Assembly: GCA_000310025.1 (NCBI GenBank)
Contig: FN649726.1
Coordinates: forward strand, 1,324,088-1,388,087
DNA from: Ectocarpus siliculosus
Taxonomy: Eukaryota; Sar; Phaeophyceae; Ectocarpales; Ectocarpaceae
DNA length: 64,000 nucleotides
Direction of reading: 5' to 3'
A model generated the notes under the pieces. That model was given only the letters and a program-made list of their open reading frames with translations. It was not told the DNA's origin and did no database searches. The position numbers were made by a program, and so were the translations under genes. Positions 13,848-25,744 of the stretch are shown here, piece after piece; positions within the stretch are counted from its first letter, which is position 1; each line of letters starts with the position of its first letter.

Positions 13848-15783
13848 AACCGTTTCGGACAAAATGCGGAGGAAATTGGAGATGTATTAGTTTAACGGCA
13901 CCACTGCTGTCGGGCACGCTTCATCACCTGCCCGAGGGACGTTTTTTTTCTTTTACTGAGGAACGTTTGGAGAAACTGTTTTCTTTCCTCCATGGAAAAA
14001 GAAGGAGGAATGTTCCGAGATTATTTTTCTCGTTTCGGTTCAGTTTCCCCTGGTGAAAAAACACGTGAGCACGGCGGCTAAGCCTTTCACTATCCCGCAG
14101 AAGTATCACGGTACAGGGCACGTCTGTTCCCGCTTCGTGTATTTCGTTGCGCGATGACGACAGCAACACCTGTGGGGATGTTTTTTTTTTCCGTTGTCAA
14201 CGAGTGGAGTGTTTTTTCCGGGCCGGATATAGCCGTAGTATTACCAGTCCGTTGGAACCGAGATTAGCTGAGAGCGTACCACCATAGTGGTATGCCGTTT
14301 GTTTTCGAAACGCGTTTCCTGGTAGAGGAAGGCGCTCGATCATGTGTTTACCGGCTTCTGCACACCCAACACAAATGTGCGTGCGTGAATACCTTGTGTG
14401 AGATCGTGCTGCTCACTCTTCTTTCTCGTTGTTGTCAAAATCAAATTCGGTTAGCGTCGTGGTGTATCCTAAACGACATACATACCAACACGAAACCCCC
14501 GTCGAAAGCCTTTCGCCCTACATAGTCGGGAACGTGGTATGAATATTTTCCGTTTTATCCATCCGACGGAGTGCAAAACTTGGAGTTCGGCATCCAGATC
14601 AACGACGAACATTTTTTTTCGCGCTGATCGCCGTTGATTGTTCGGCCGTCTCACGCGAATTTTTCTTGTTGCGAAAATCGGAAGCAAGCGGGATGCTCGG
14701 GCGGGGGGAGATTTATGGTCGGGGGTTGGGTATGCATGCTGTCAAGTATTTTATTGATGCCTGTGCTACCTTCTGTTGGCTTGTTTCTTGGGGGTGGGGG
14801 GCCGGGACCGGGCGGTGATGCCGTGGCTGTCACCCAGCGGAGCTCGGAAAACATGATTCATGCTTTGAAACGAAAACTGATCCGGCCTATGGTGTCCCAA
14901 CGTTCGTCACCTGTACGATTTGGGCGGGGTGGGTGGTCATCAGTTGCGCCCACCTGCTGCGAGCGCTTTGGTTGTGGCGGAAACATTATAGGAAGTGCGA
15001 ATGGAAGGCACTGTCTGCCGCAGGCTTGCTTAAGGGTTATTTTCTTTTTGACAAACGACCTCCCTTGTAAGCACACCTGAACCTACCTCTCTGTATGACC
15101 TAAGGAAGTATTTCGGTTGTCGCTGTACAGAGGATCATGCTGACAGGGATTGGTGTTGGCGTTATTGCGAAATGTCAAGCTGTAAATTGCTGCCTGCCAT
15201 GCGGAGAGGTCAGACGGAACCCGTGTCGAAGAAATATTATTTTCGGCCCCGTCCCATGGCATGTTACATACATATCATTGTCCTCACTCCGTTTACCACT
15301 CGTATTCCCAGTTCTGAATGTCTGCGCGCGTTTCTTGAATAAAGTACAGAGTAGCATGGTAGGCAGTGTACTACAGTACTCTGTCTGTCGTAGCCGGACA
15401 ATAAACGAACGACAAGACGGTCGGTTCTCGTTTCGAAACCAGCCGCGGAGGAAAGTAACGGTCCAACCAGCCTCGGATTCCGAGTAAGTGCGTGCCTGCT
15501 GTACAAGATGAGACGACACAACACCACCTACTGCTGCTTTGCTCCTCGTGGCGATATCTGCTACTGTAATAATGCTGCTGTTGTAGCATCGTGTCCCCGA
15601 TGCCGTTTGGGGTTTGGGGTTTGGGGTTGGGGCCCCCACGGTGTTGGGGGAGAGACAGGTCTTTTTGGGGGGGGTGTGCCTGTTAGACATGAAACAACAG
15701 CCATTGGTTGCCAGTCAAACTCTCGCCAAAAAAAAAAAACCGACTATTTTTCGGAGTTGTTGCAGCAATAACCCTATCTCGCC
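13848..15783. other. Intergenic region downstream of urease
   Basis: I see no exon with protein similarity on either strand. The notable content is a G-rich block at 15606-15632 made of GGGG runs separated by TTT or TT, followed by more G runs to about 15670. An A run at 15728-15740 precedes the palindrome cluster. Confidence 0.5.
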
Positions 15784-15993
15784 CGTGGACGCGTCCGTGG
15801 ACCGCCGTCCACATTTGTCCGTGGACGCCCATTGACTTGTTCACGGACATGTCCGTAGACATTCACTGAACGTGTCCACGGACGTCCACGGACATCGTCC
15901 ACGGGCGTCTTTCCGGTGTACATGGATGTCCGTGAACGTGGACGTGTCCAAGGACGTCCGTGGACGTCTGGACATCCATGGACACGTCCATAG
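15784..15993. repeat. Cluster of GTCCGTGGAC-like palindromes
   Basis: About 210 bp are built almost entirely from variants of the palindromic word GTCCGTGGAC (GTCCACGGAC, GTCCATGGAC and similar) in both orientations with irregular spacing. More than a dozen occurrences can be counted by eye. There is no open reading frame of interest. It could fold into many alternative hairpins or bind a dimeric protein. Confidence 0.8.
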
Positions 15994-16420
15994 TAACGTC
16001 AAACAATGTAAATCATTGGTCGCAACGGCCATCCCCGGCAAAGGTTGGTACGCAAGATCCGCTCGGATTTTCTATCTAGATTCTGCCACAGCATGTTTTA
16101 ACTGAATATTGTTTTTGCAAGGTTCACGTGACTAACCTATCCCTATATTGTGAAAGGCGTGGTGGTAGGTTTCGTGGTATGTTGGCCTAAAAGCGTATTC
16201 TACATGCGGGTGCCTCCATCATTGACCTTGTGTTACATAGAAATCGGGAACATAATACAGATGCAATAGCCCAAGAGCTGTATACCGCCTCCTCTACGTG
16301 TGTGACTGTACGACGGGGAGGACACAAACGTCGGAGACCTACTTACGTATGTACAACGATTCTTGGTGCTATGCCGCCGGTTGGCTTCCCCACACCGGTG
16401 TCCAACAGAAATACACCCAC

Positions 16421-16666
16421 CACATTCTGCGTTGTTTTGGGTTGAGTCACAAAGGCCATCGCCAGCAAGGGTCGGCAAGCATGATGCACTGGGGTTGCTG
16501 GCGTCGTCGTCGGTGTAGTAGTAGTAGTCGTACATGTAGTACCACGGCACGTATTCGTCGTCGTCCACACACGCCGCTGCAGGGTCGATGCAGCTAACGC
16601 TCACGATGCCACACCCATACGCCTCGTCGATACAGGTGCACTCGGAGCAATCACCGCCATCGTAGC
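16421..16666 (-). CDS. Orphan exon bridging two LNR (Lin12-Notch repeat) modules
   Basis: On the minus strand an exon runs from an acceptor (CCCTCAG) at 16667 to a GTGGGT donor below 16421. It is a symmetric phase 1-1 exon of 246 nt. Its translation starts YDGGDCSEC, continues through a Cys-rich linker and an Asp/Tyr-rich stretch, and ends with LAGDGLCDSTQNNAEC. This is the end of one LNR and the start of the next, split at the Cys-Gly/Tyr-Asp junction. LNR modules are calcium-binding extracellular domains. I found no partner exon on this strand within several kb, so it may be one exon of a gene with undetected exons or a pseudogene remnant. No gene boundaries can be given. Confidence 0.6.
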
Positions 16667-16986
16667 CTGAGGGCGTGCGGGGTAAAGAGACGCAGGAGCT
16701 CTTCTCGTCGATGGCTGATTCACCCTCGTGAACATCGCAAACTCATAAATGTCTCGCAATTAATGCTCAGCACTTCTGGTCATTAGCGTACCTTGACGAA
16801 ACAGGGAGGAGATGGGAGCATCTCCTAAGTCCGAGGGGTCAGGGGGTGCTTGAAGGCAAATATATAATTATGTCCTTCGTAGGAAGACACGTACTCTTGA
16901 AACCGGCGTCATTCATGGACACACTTTGCACTTTCCATGGAACACGCACAGCTCACTGCTGGAAAAAATGAAGAAAGCGTGTCAGC

Positions 16987-17097
16987 CATATCATGTGAAT
17001 TTGATGTAGACTATGCAGGGATTGTGGTAAATTCCAAACAGCGCATATCATGTGAATTCGATGTTGACGACGCAGGGATTGTGGTAAATTCCAAACA
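16987..17097. repeat. Two-copy tandem repeat, period 57 bp
   Basis: Two adjacent copies begin CATATCATGTGAATT at 16987 and 17044. Both end GGGATTGTGGTAAATTCC, with a few substitutions between them. The surrounding 16667-18530 contains no recognised gene. From about 17560 to 18410 the plus strand is strongly purine-rich. Confidence 0.8.
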
Positions 17098-18532
17098 ATC
17101 ATCTTCTTCGCGAGCGCAATGAATGCGTCTCGCCCACGCGAACTCACTGAAAACATGGCTCGCCATTTCCACAAAACGCAAAGCGTGAACGTACATCAGT
17201 GTTTTCATATGGGTAGCTTTGAGACTTCCCCTCACTAGAGAACTCAACCGCCACAATTTTCGTTGTTATTTCGTCGGTCACAATAATTATATAGCCGTCG
17301 CCAACCCAGCTCAAATCGCAGGCAGTAACGCTGGCGGCACGCATGATGACTGTGCCTCCGAGCAGGCCCAGCCAGTGGTCGAAAGTCTTCATTCTTGGGC
17401 AGGTTGCTGCGCTCTACGAAGGACACATGAATGCGGGAAGGATTGACGGGCGTGTGGTTTGGGTTTGCGGGTGGCGAGGCAGCGCATGGGGGTGGACGCG
17501 GTCTTTGTCATCCGGCCCGGTCGTTTCTTCGTACACGAACTGTGCAGCTAGGCTGCATCTAAATGGGTTGGAACGGACCGGAGGAGGAGGAACGCGTAAG
17601 GCAGACAATGGAAGAAGTACTTGTAAACGCACGCAAAGTGGTAAAAAACATTGGATGGGAGTGTATGGCCGAAGTAGGATGGTGATGGTGATACATCGGG
17701 CAAGGGGCGGGAGAGGTCGGAACTAAGATTGCGGTGGCATCCCTTAGTTTTGCAAGGCAGGATCCTTCGAGGGGGTGGTTCCGGACGCGTTGAAAACTTT
17801 GGGGGGGGCGGGGTCACAAGGAGCCAATGACAAGTTAGGAAATGCCTCTGAGTGATCCATATACTACTAAAAGAGCATCAAGTTGTATTGCCTCCCCAAG
17901 GGGGACGTGACAATTGTTTGAAGACGGTAAGCGGCTAGAAGGACGGAGAGGGCATTGCTGATACAATAGAAGGCACATGCTGAGGTCGAAGGGCCAAGGG
18001 AGCAGTACAGCATATGGCAAAAGGGAATCGGAGGTGTTTCAGAAGGGGAGGGAGACGGACTAACTGAAGGGGTGGGTCGGAGTGGTATCGAGGGCGTAGT
18101 CGGAGGACGGAGAGCGGCAGGGGCGAAGCTGGAACCGAAAGAGTTTACAATACATTGATCTAAGGAGGATACAAGGTGGGGCGAGGATGAGCAAGGGGTA
18201 CCAGAGTCCATTATACTGGTGAAGGAAGGGACTTGGTCGTCGAAATACTGATGATGTGTGTGAGGCCAAGCATGTAAGATCCGGAATGGGAATTGACGGT
18301 CTTGGAACACGGGGAAGGAGAGTTCGAGAGACAGCCGCGGTAAGGGACAGAGTGGGGAAAGATGACGTGAGAAGGAATCCAGAGGGGTAGAAGAAATAGG
18401 CTTCGTGGTGGGAGGGTTTTATTTCCAAGCTTGGGCCACCAGCTTGATATGGTATTCTTTAGTGGGATTGAAGGCCGGGGAGGAGGGGACATCAACCCCC
18501 AAGCCCCCGTGCGTGTTTTGGCGAGGAAATAC

Positions 18533-19020
18533 CGTAATAGTCGGAGAGATGGCACCGGTCGGAGAGATGGCACCGGTCGGAGAGATGGCACCGGGGTGCG
18601 ATAAAAAACCCGAGAAAAAAACATTTAATTCGATTTACGCACCGGGGTCGGTGAGATCGCACCGGGTGCGATATCTCCGCCCGTAATAGTCGGAGAGATG
18701 GCACCGGTCGGAGAGATGGCACCGGGGTGCGATAAAAAACCCGAGAAAAAAACATTTAATTCGATTTACGCACCGGGGTCGGTGAGATCGCACCGGGTGC
18801 GATATCTCCGCCCCCCGAAATCCAAGATTGAGCTCCTTTTCAGCTGCCGGAATGAGGTATACCCGTGGGAAGGTGTCAGTGGCGCGATTTACGCACCGGG
18901 GTCGGTGAGATCGCACCGGGTGCGATATCTCCGCCCCCCGAAATCCAAGATTGAGCTCCTTTTCAGCTGCCGGAATGAGGTGTATGTGCGTACGTTTTAC
19001 CCGTGGGAAGGTGTCAGCGG
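18533..19020. repeat. Nested tandem repeat block (18-bp, ~149/131-bp and longer units)
   Basis: An 18-bp subunit (TCGGAGAGATGGCACCGG) occurs three times at the start of copy 1 (18533-18681) and twice in copy 2 (18682-18812). The two copies are otherwise nearly identical. A third partial copy of the unit's second half (from CGATTTACGCACC) lies at about 18882-18935. It is followed by a second copy of the 18815-18859 segment at about 18937-18981. All frames are incidental; no protein is suggested. Confidence 0.85.
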
Positions 19021-21124
19021 AGCGCCACTCCTTTACGTACGATTGGATGGTCGCGGTTCACGCGAGATGCCAGTTGTTATAATTTTTTTATTGGTATGGA
19101 AGTTGCCAACCGTACACTCAACCAAACACACAACACACAAGCCGCACCCTACCCCACGTTACGCAACCCGAAATTATTGTACTGCTGCGTACGTACTGGT
19201 ATCCGTAGAAGAAGACCGAAACGAAAGCCGGAAACAAACAATTGATACCGTGTGTACTGGTACCACCTCAGATGGAAACGACACAGTTTGTTGCTGTCAC
19301 GCCATAGCCAAACTCGCATCAAACACAAGACCACTCACTGCATGGAAAGCTGCTACGTACCACCCTACGTTGCCGTTACCGGTGTGCGTCCAACCAGCAA
19401 CAAATGCTTCCTTTTTTTTACTCCCGGCCCCGTTTGCCGCGTCTCTGTCTTTCCGCCTACTGCTGTCGCTTCCTCTGTCTTCGGTTCGCTCGGTGTCTAT
19501 CTGTGTCCTCCTTCACCTCTCACTTCCCCCCACCGTACGACCGTATCCTCTACCGTTACGAGCATCCCCCCCTCCCCTTGTGCTGTCTTTTTTGTCTCCC
19601 TGATACCACCATGTACCATTATGTTCGGCAATATAAGGGCCATTCGGATACAAGCGCGAACACCACACAATGGTCTCCATATTACCGAGCATTGTTTACT
19701 TTTGAGTTGACTATCTAAAGCCACACTCGTTTGACAGAGGAAAAATAAAAACGCGCACATATCTACGAGCGTTGCAAGGTCGTCCAGGTCTATCTAGTAC
19801 ATGGAGAAAAACGTGCCGCGTGCGAAATCAAAACCGTCACAGCCTGTTGGACGACGACTCAAACGGCCATCCACGTTGAACCCGACGACGGCGAAGTTCT
19901 TCGAACGAAGCAACCCAAACACCGAACAAACAAGCCACAGGACGCCAAAAATCTACCTGGAAGCAAAAAAACACAAATGACCAGCACGAAAAACGACATG
20001 AAGAGACACTCAAACGTAGCGAGCATGACTCAAGCAAGAACAGTCGGTCGAGTAGATGACGGCGACGTCCCGATTAGCTACCACCCAAGGAAGCAAGCGA
20101 CGCTTGCACGACGGAACGAACGGCGGCCCCTGGGAGACGACCGGTTCTCAACGGGCGCCATCTCTCGACCACCAGAAGGGTGTTCCAGCCAAACGACAAA
20201 CAACAACTCGGCAATGCATACATACCACAGAGGTCTGTCTCCCCGGCGGGCCTCTCCTTCTGAATATAACCACCCCGTTCGCGGATACTGGCCCCTTCCC
20301 TGCCTCCTCTTCCCGCCGCCCGTGACGAGTGCGGAAGGTGATGGGCAGGGCCCATGTGATGACAACAACATCGGACAGGAGGCGCTGCTGCTGTTGATGC
20401 CGTGTAAAACATCGTAAAACTCTAGAGACAACGAACACCACCTAATACGTTTGGGCCCACATGGCACTCACTGCCGAAGGAGACAGGGGAGATACACGTA
20501 AACTCCTAAATGTACGATTGCGGGTAATTACACATGAGGCACCTTCGTGCTTGATTACACTTTTTTGGTCGTAAGGACGTGGATGGAAAGACTCTAACAG
20601 GGGTGGAACGCCACCCGTTTTCGACAAGACAAAAAAAGTATGTCCATGATGACCCTGCAGAGGGCTCTCTCTGCCCCTCAATCTGGGGAACGGCATACGC
20701 AATAGGTGCGATGCGTTCAATGTATGTACCAAGTACTCGTGAAAATTAAGGAAACGAAACGCCTTCCCCGTGACAAAGAAAAATGTGGCGTGCGCTGCTA
20801 GTGGCTAAATCGCGTGGAAACCGTATGCGCCGGCCGGCATGCGATACCAGAAGACGGAAACGCAGACATCACCTCTACTCTGTCCGTGGTTTTGCCATGC
20901 TCAACACACAAGCAATCAACCGGAAGACGCCATTGTCGTCATCATCGAGGATGCTCTCTGCTCGCTCGGCGCAAAACACGGCCCTCTCGCGTTGGAGACA
21001 CCATCCCCACAGCTATAAAACTCAGCCATCGTAAAAGGCGCAGGCAGGCTCGAGGCCCTCGCAGCCCCCTCCCCGCCGGCAAAATTGAACCAGCTGTGTT
21101 TTTTTGTTCTTGGCCGGTCAAGGA
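19021..21124. other. Intergenic region with no recognised gene
   Basis: I found no exon supported by protein similarity on either strand between the tandem-repeat block and the stop codon of the glutamine amidotransferase gene. Confidence 0.4.
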
Positions 21125-22498
21125 CTACGCGCCGGCGTCGGAGCAGACAGAGATGTCCACGGCCTTGGTCCGGAGCTGGCGTCGGAAGTCGTCCGGGCTG
21201 CTGAACGGCTGACCCCCGTGGAAGGCCAGCAGGTCACCTTTTGCCATCTCGCACCACACCTGTTGGAGGGGGGGACGCCAGCAAGCACGTTGGTTGGGGG
21301 GGGGGGGGGGTACTCAAAATCCTGCATGCCCGAATCCTTTGACCATTGACCTCCCATCCCTACAAAGCCGGGACGGAACATGCCGGGTTCTCACCGGACC
21401 AGGCTCTCACATCACCAAACGCGAAACCCCCTGAGGTATTCGGCGAATCCCATGAAAGGTGAACTGCATCCTGCTAAGGGTGTTCGGCATCTTGTGCTTA
21501 CTTCCTTGCGTGCGGATGACAGCTACGTATGACTTAATTTATTTTCTGGTGCTTCAGTTGTAAGCACTGTGTAACTGCCTCGAGGATGCTTGACCATTTT
21601 AACACAACGTGGTGCGATCATCCCCCGTTGCGCGGAGTTGNNNNNNNNNNNNNNNNNNNNNNNNNNNNNNNNNNNNNNNNNNNNNNNNNNNNNNNNNNNN
21701 NNNNNNNNNNNNNNNNNNNNNNNNNNNNNNNNNNNNNNNNAATTTTTTTTTGGTGGTTTCATTTTTAAGCATGGTGTAATTCCTTGGGGGAGGCTTGCCC
21801 TTTTTAACAAAAGGGGGGGGGTTCTTCCCCCTTTGCGGGGATTTGGGGGGGGGGGGGGGGTGAGAGGCAGCTTTTGTTGAGGAATGTCTGAAAATTCGTG
21901 CTTCCAGAGGGGTAGAAACCAGGGTACACGCCGGGAATGTGGATTTGGAGATGGCAACGAAACGGTAGGGTAATACCGAGAACGCGATGAAACTTGTACG
22001 GATAAACTTTAGGAATTATTCGATACGGCTTTTGGGCGCCGAGTCGTCTACAGCGCTGTATCCGCCAGAGTTGCCGGCATCGGCACGCGTGCATCCTGGT
22101 GCGAGAAAACAACAACCAGCCCAAAAACAACAACGAGACGGCTGTGGAGATATTATTTGCAGACAAACGCCACCACGGGAACAAAAAAATAGCATAGCAA
22201 TAACTTACCTCGTTGGTGGTCAACGGGGCTGTAGCAATGACGGCCACACGATCCTGAGCAGAGGGGAGAGTGGAAGCGGTCGTACGAGAAAACGAAAGCG
22301 CATGCGCGGAGGGAGGTGTAATGATCTATTGCTCGCCTATGACGTCAGTGGGCAATTGACCATGCATCTTTTGTTAGCATCACCACAGCAGCAGCAGAGC
22401 ATACGGTGCCTCCAAACCATGCCACAAACGCACTATCGATTAGCCACAAGCTCAGTGGCAGCGGCACGACCAACAATTGTACCAGCAGCAACAGCAGC

Positions 22499-22529
<31 letters not shown>

Positions 22530-25500
22530 ACAACAACGACAACAGCAACAGCAACAGTAACAGTAACAACAATCATAAAATAAAACAGCAGGAGCAGCAA
22601 CAACGGCAACAACACCAACAACACCACCACCAACAACAACAACAACAACAGCAGCAGCGATCCGCCTGCTTGGGTTAGGCACACACACGGCCGCACACAC
22701 ACACACGCACTCACGCACTCACTCACTCACTCACTCACGCACTCACTCACGCTGGGCGTCGTGACGGTATTGAAGTCCACCTCGCAGTCGTCGTCAATGA
22801 GCTGGCAGGTCGTGAACGGAAACTCCCTCACGGTGTAGTACAGGCTGTTCCACACCTCGGATCCAGGACGAGCTCCTGGCCAGCACCCTGCATATAGGAG
22901 CCAGATCTCAGGCCAGGCCGGGTACAATCACGCCGAAGCGGTCAGGCTACATACAGGACGTGCCACCACCTCAAGAAGGACCTCTTAATTTTTTGCTTGC
23001 GAAGCTCGTTTAATGGGGGAAATCCAACAGCAAATAGATAGAGTGGTTTTAGTTTTGGGTTGTTATCTAAGCACCTCCGCTTATGGTCAACTTATAAAAA
23101 AAAAAGGGTCGCGCCGTTTCGCGAGGAATAGGCTTGGCGTTTTCGCCCCGAAAACGTAAATGCGTACCATTCATCCTTGTTGTATGTATTATGTATCCAT
23201 ACATTTTGTGATATATTTTACTGTCATATGCATACATACGAGTGCAGTATTTAACGCGCACCTGCGAAAAGGGTGTCCCCACCCTGTCCCAGCAAAAAGT
23301 TGAAGATAACTCCCGATTCGCTGCAAAGTTCCTTCCACAACCGCTTCAGCTCGACGAACACGTCCGCCATGTTCGGGGGGGCTGCGAAAGGGTCGGGGTC
23401 GCGCGCGCGGTGGGGGGCGGGGCGGGTTACGTCTGCAATGCGTTGCGGTAGTGTGTGGTATTGACCGTAGAGCTTGGCACCCCCATGGAGTCCGCACGGA
23501 TCATGGCGAGTCCCGCCGACGATTTCTGCGCCAATCGAGATATGCCATGGGGTGATTCGATTGGGCATCACGGCGAACCAAACATTCCACATTCGGCAGG
23601 CAGGCAAGACTATGCTTACTTGGGGGTACCGCAAGGGACTTCGTTCTTTGCGCGCTTGCACATAACAGGCGCGCCACAAACACGCCCCTTCGTAAGTGAT
23701 AGATACACTTGGAGTATAATCTGTTTCTATAAATCAGGTGCGAGAGTTCAAGGAGAAGTCATCCATAAGATTATTGCTTCAGGGTGTTCCAACTATCCAG
23801 TATTCAACGGACATCCTATAGGGTGTCCACTCGAGGGCCGAAGCCCACAAGCTCACAGGACGCAAAAAAATAAAAATAAAATGCACCCGTGGGTACGCAT
23901 GTAAGCCATGCATCAACACCCTTGACAGGCGAAAACACCCCATGCAGGAAAAACAAAAAGGAAAAAGTGTTCCCAGTCTCGATCACTTTTCCTGCTACAC
24001 AACTCCGCCCCATCCTGTCCCTTCAACCGACAACCAGATATTTGTAACCAAAACAATTCTGGCAGTACTAAGCAACTCCTGGTAGGTTCTCTGCTTTGGT
24101 AGGAGCATGAAATGGCCAAAAACTCTAATGATAACCCTAACCCTAACCCACCCGATAGGTGCTAGGTTGGCGCTGGTGGCTAAGTTCTACTTGAAGTATG
24201 CATTGGGTCAGCATTGGCGCCAGGTTGGTGTGTAAGGGATAATATCTAGGTTTTTATTGCTTGGATGGCGTTGACGCGGTAAATCTAGGTTGTGCGGCTT
24301 GCTTGCATAGGTGTTATGTTGGTTCCTGACGTGGGTTGGTGTTAGGTTGGTGGTGCTTGGAGTAGGGCTAGGTCGCTCTTGGGTGGTAAAACGGTGCTCG
24401 CGCAGGGCTGCTGTATAGGCTGGACTGCCAAGTTTGGGTGCATGGCTAATGTGCGTACCCTTGGGTGTATCGATTTTTTTTGCCCACAGGACACGTGCTG
24501 TAAGATTGATTGAAGGAAATCTGGGGGTTGTAGTCGCAAAAAAAAAAAAACGTGGGGGTCCACCACTCATACTGTAATAATAACATTAGTAATAATAAAT
24601 ATAATTAATAATAATAATTAATAACAATAAATAGTACTAACAATAACTCCAGATTCATGAGCATAAAACAAACTGCAAAAAACAACCCCATGACAGCAAT
24701 TTAAAAAAAAAACTCAAAACCTCAAACCTCACTCACAGGTGAGGGAATGATCGGTCTCAGTTTCGCCGGAGGGGGAAAATGGGTACTAATGGGGAAAAAA
24801 AAGTGAGGCCGGGGAGAATCGAACTCCCAATCTTCAGGACTGGAATCTGACGCGTTACCATTGCGCCACGGCCCCATATGGAATATGAGGATGAACATTG
24901 CACCTATGATCCGGTGCGGGGTTCTCGTGGTCGCGGGCATTACAGTCAGGGGGGGCAGGGGGGGGGTACTCCCCGCAGAGGCTCGTGTTCCCCGGACACA
25001 TATCCAACAGTACCACTGTATAATCAAGAGAAAAAGGTCAAAATTTTGGCACCTGGCCGAGTCAAGGTAAATACTGACAACAGGGATATCGAAATTTTGA
25101 CACCCAGTCAAGCCATGGCGGCAGGTGACAACAACAACAACACGCATTCAAGGGGGCTGCGGGGTGGCTGCCTCTCTCACCGTGCGGAAAGGCGTCCAAG
25201 AGACGATTGAGAAAGAAGCAAAACACCGCCTCGCTGTCCGTGTCCCCCACGGGGGTGTACCGCTTGCTCTTGGTCTGCAGGAAGAGCGCCCTCGTGGCGG
25301 GGTCCTTGGCGGACGGCACATCGCCGTTGTGCGCGAATATCCAGTAGCTTGACGTTGTTGTTGTTGTCGTCGTCGTTGTTGTTGATGGTGGTATTTCATA
25401 GGTACAAAAATAACATGTAGAGGAGTACAGGGCCGCGCGGGAATACGCACGTCGGGGAAGGTGTGGGGTGGAACTCTTTGCCATGCGCATGCATTGCTGT

Positions 25501-25703
25501 GTCATCCTCCAGGCTATATATACACCTCGGCCCGCCGCATGCCGATAACAGGCCGGGATGGGGTTGGCATGTGCCAGGCTTGGGTATGTGGGACGTCAAG
25601 ACGCATTGGAGGGTCTACAGTATATCAAGTCCACTGCAGCTGCAAGTAGCATCTGGTAGACACAAATAGCCTTCAGAGGTGGACACATTTGACAACTCCT
25701 AAA

Positions 25704-25744
<41 letters not shown>

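Noticed and set aside
18698-19603. 301-residue plus-strand open frame
   Set aside because: Its first half is the tandem-repeat block and the rest has no recognisable domain or splice context.
22345-22726. Poly-Gln, poly-Leu and poly-Ala open frames
   Set aside because: They are different readings of a CAG/CAA microsatellite in an intron.
24722-25147. Minus-strand open frame containing a GPWRNGNASDSS segment
   Set aside because: That segment is the translation of the tRNA-Trp gene, a common artefact.
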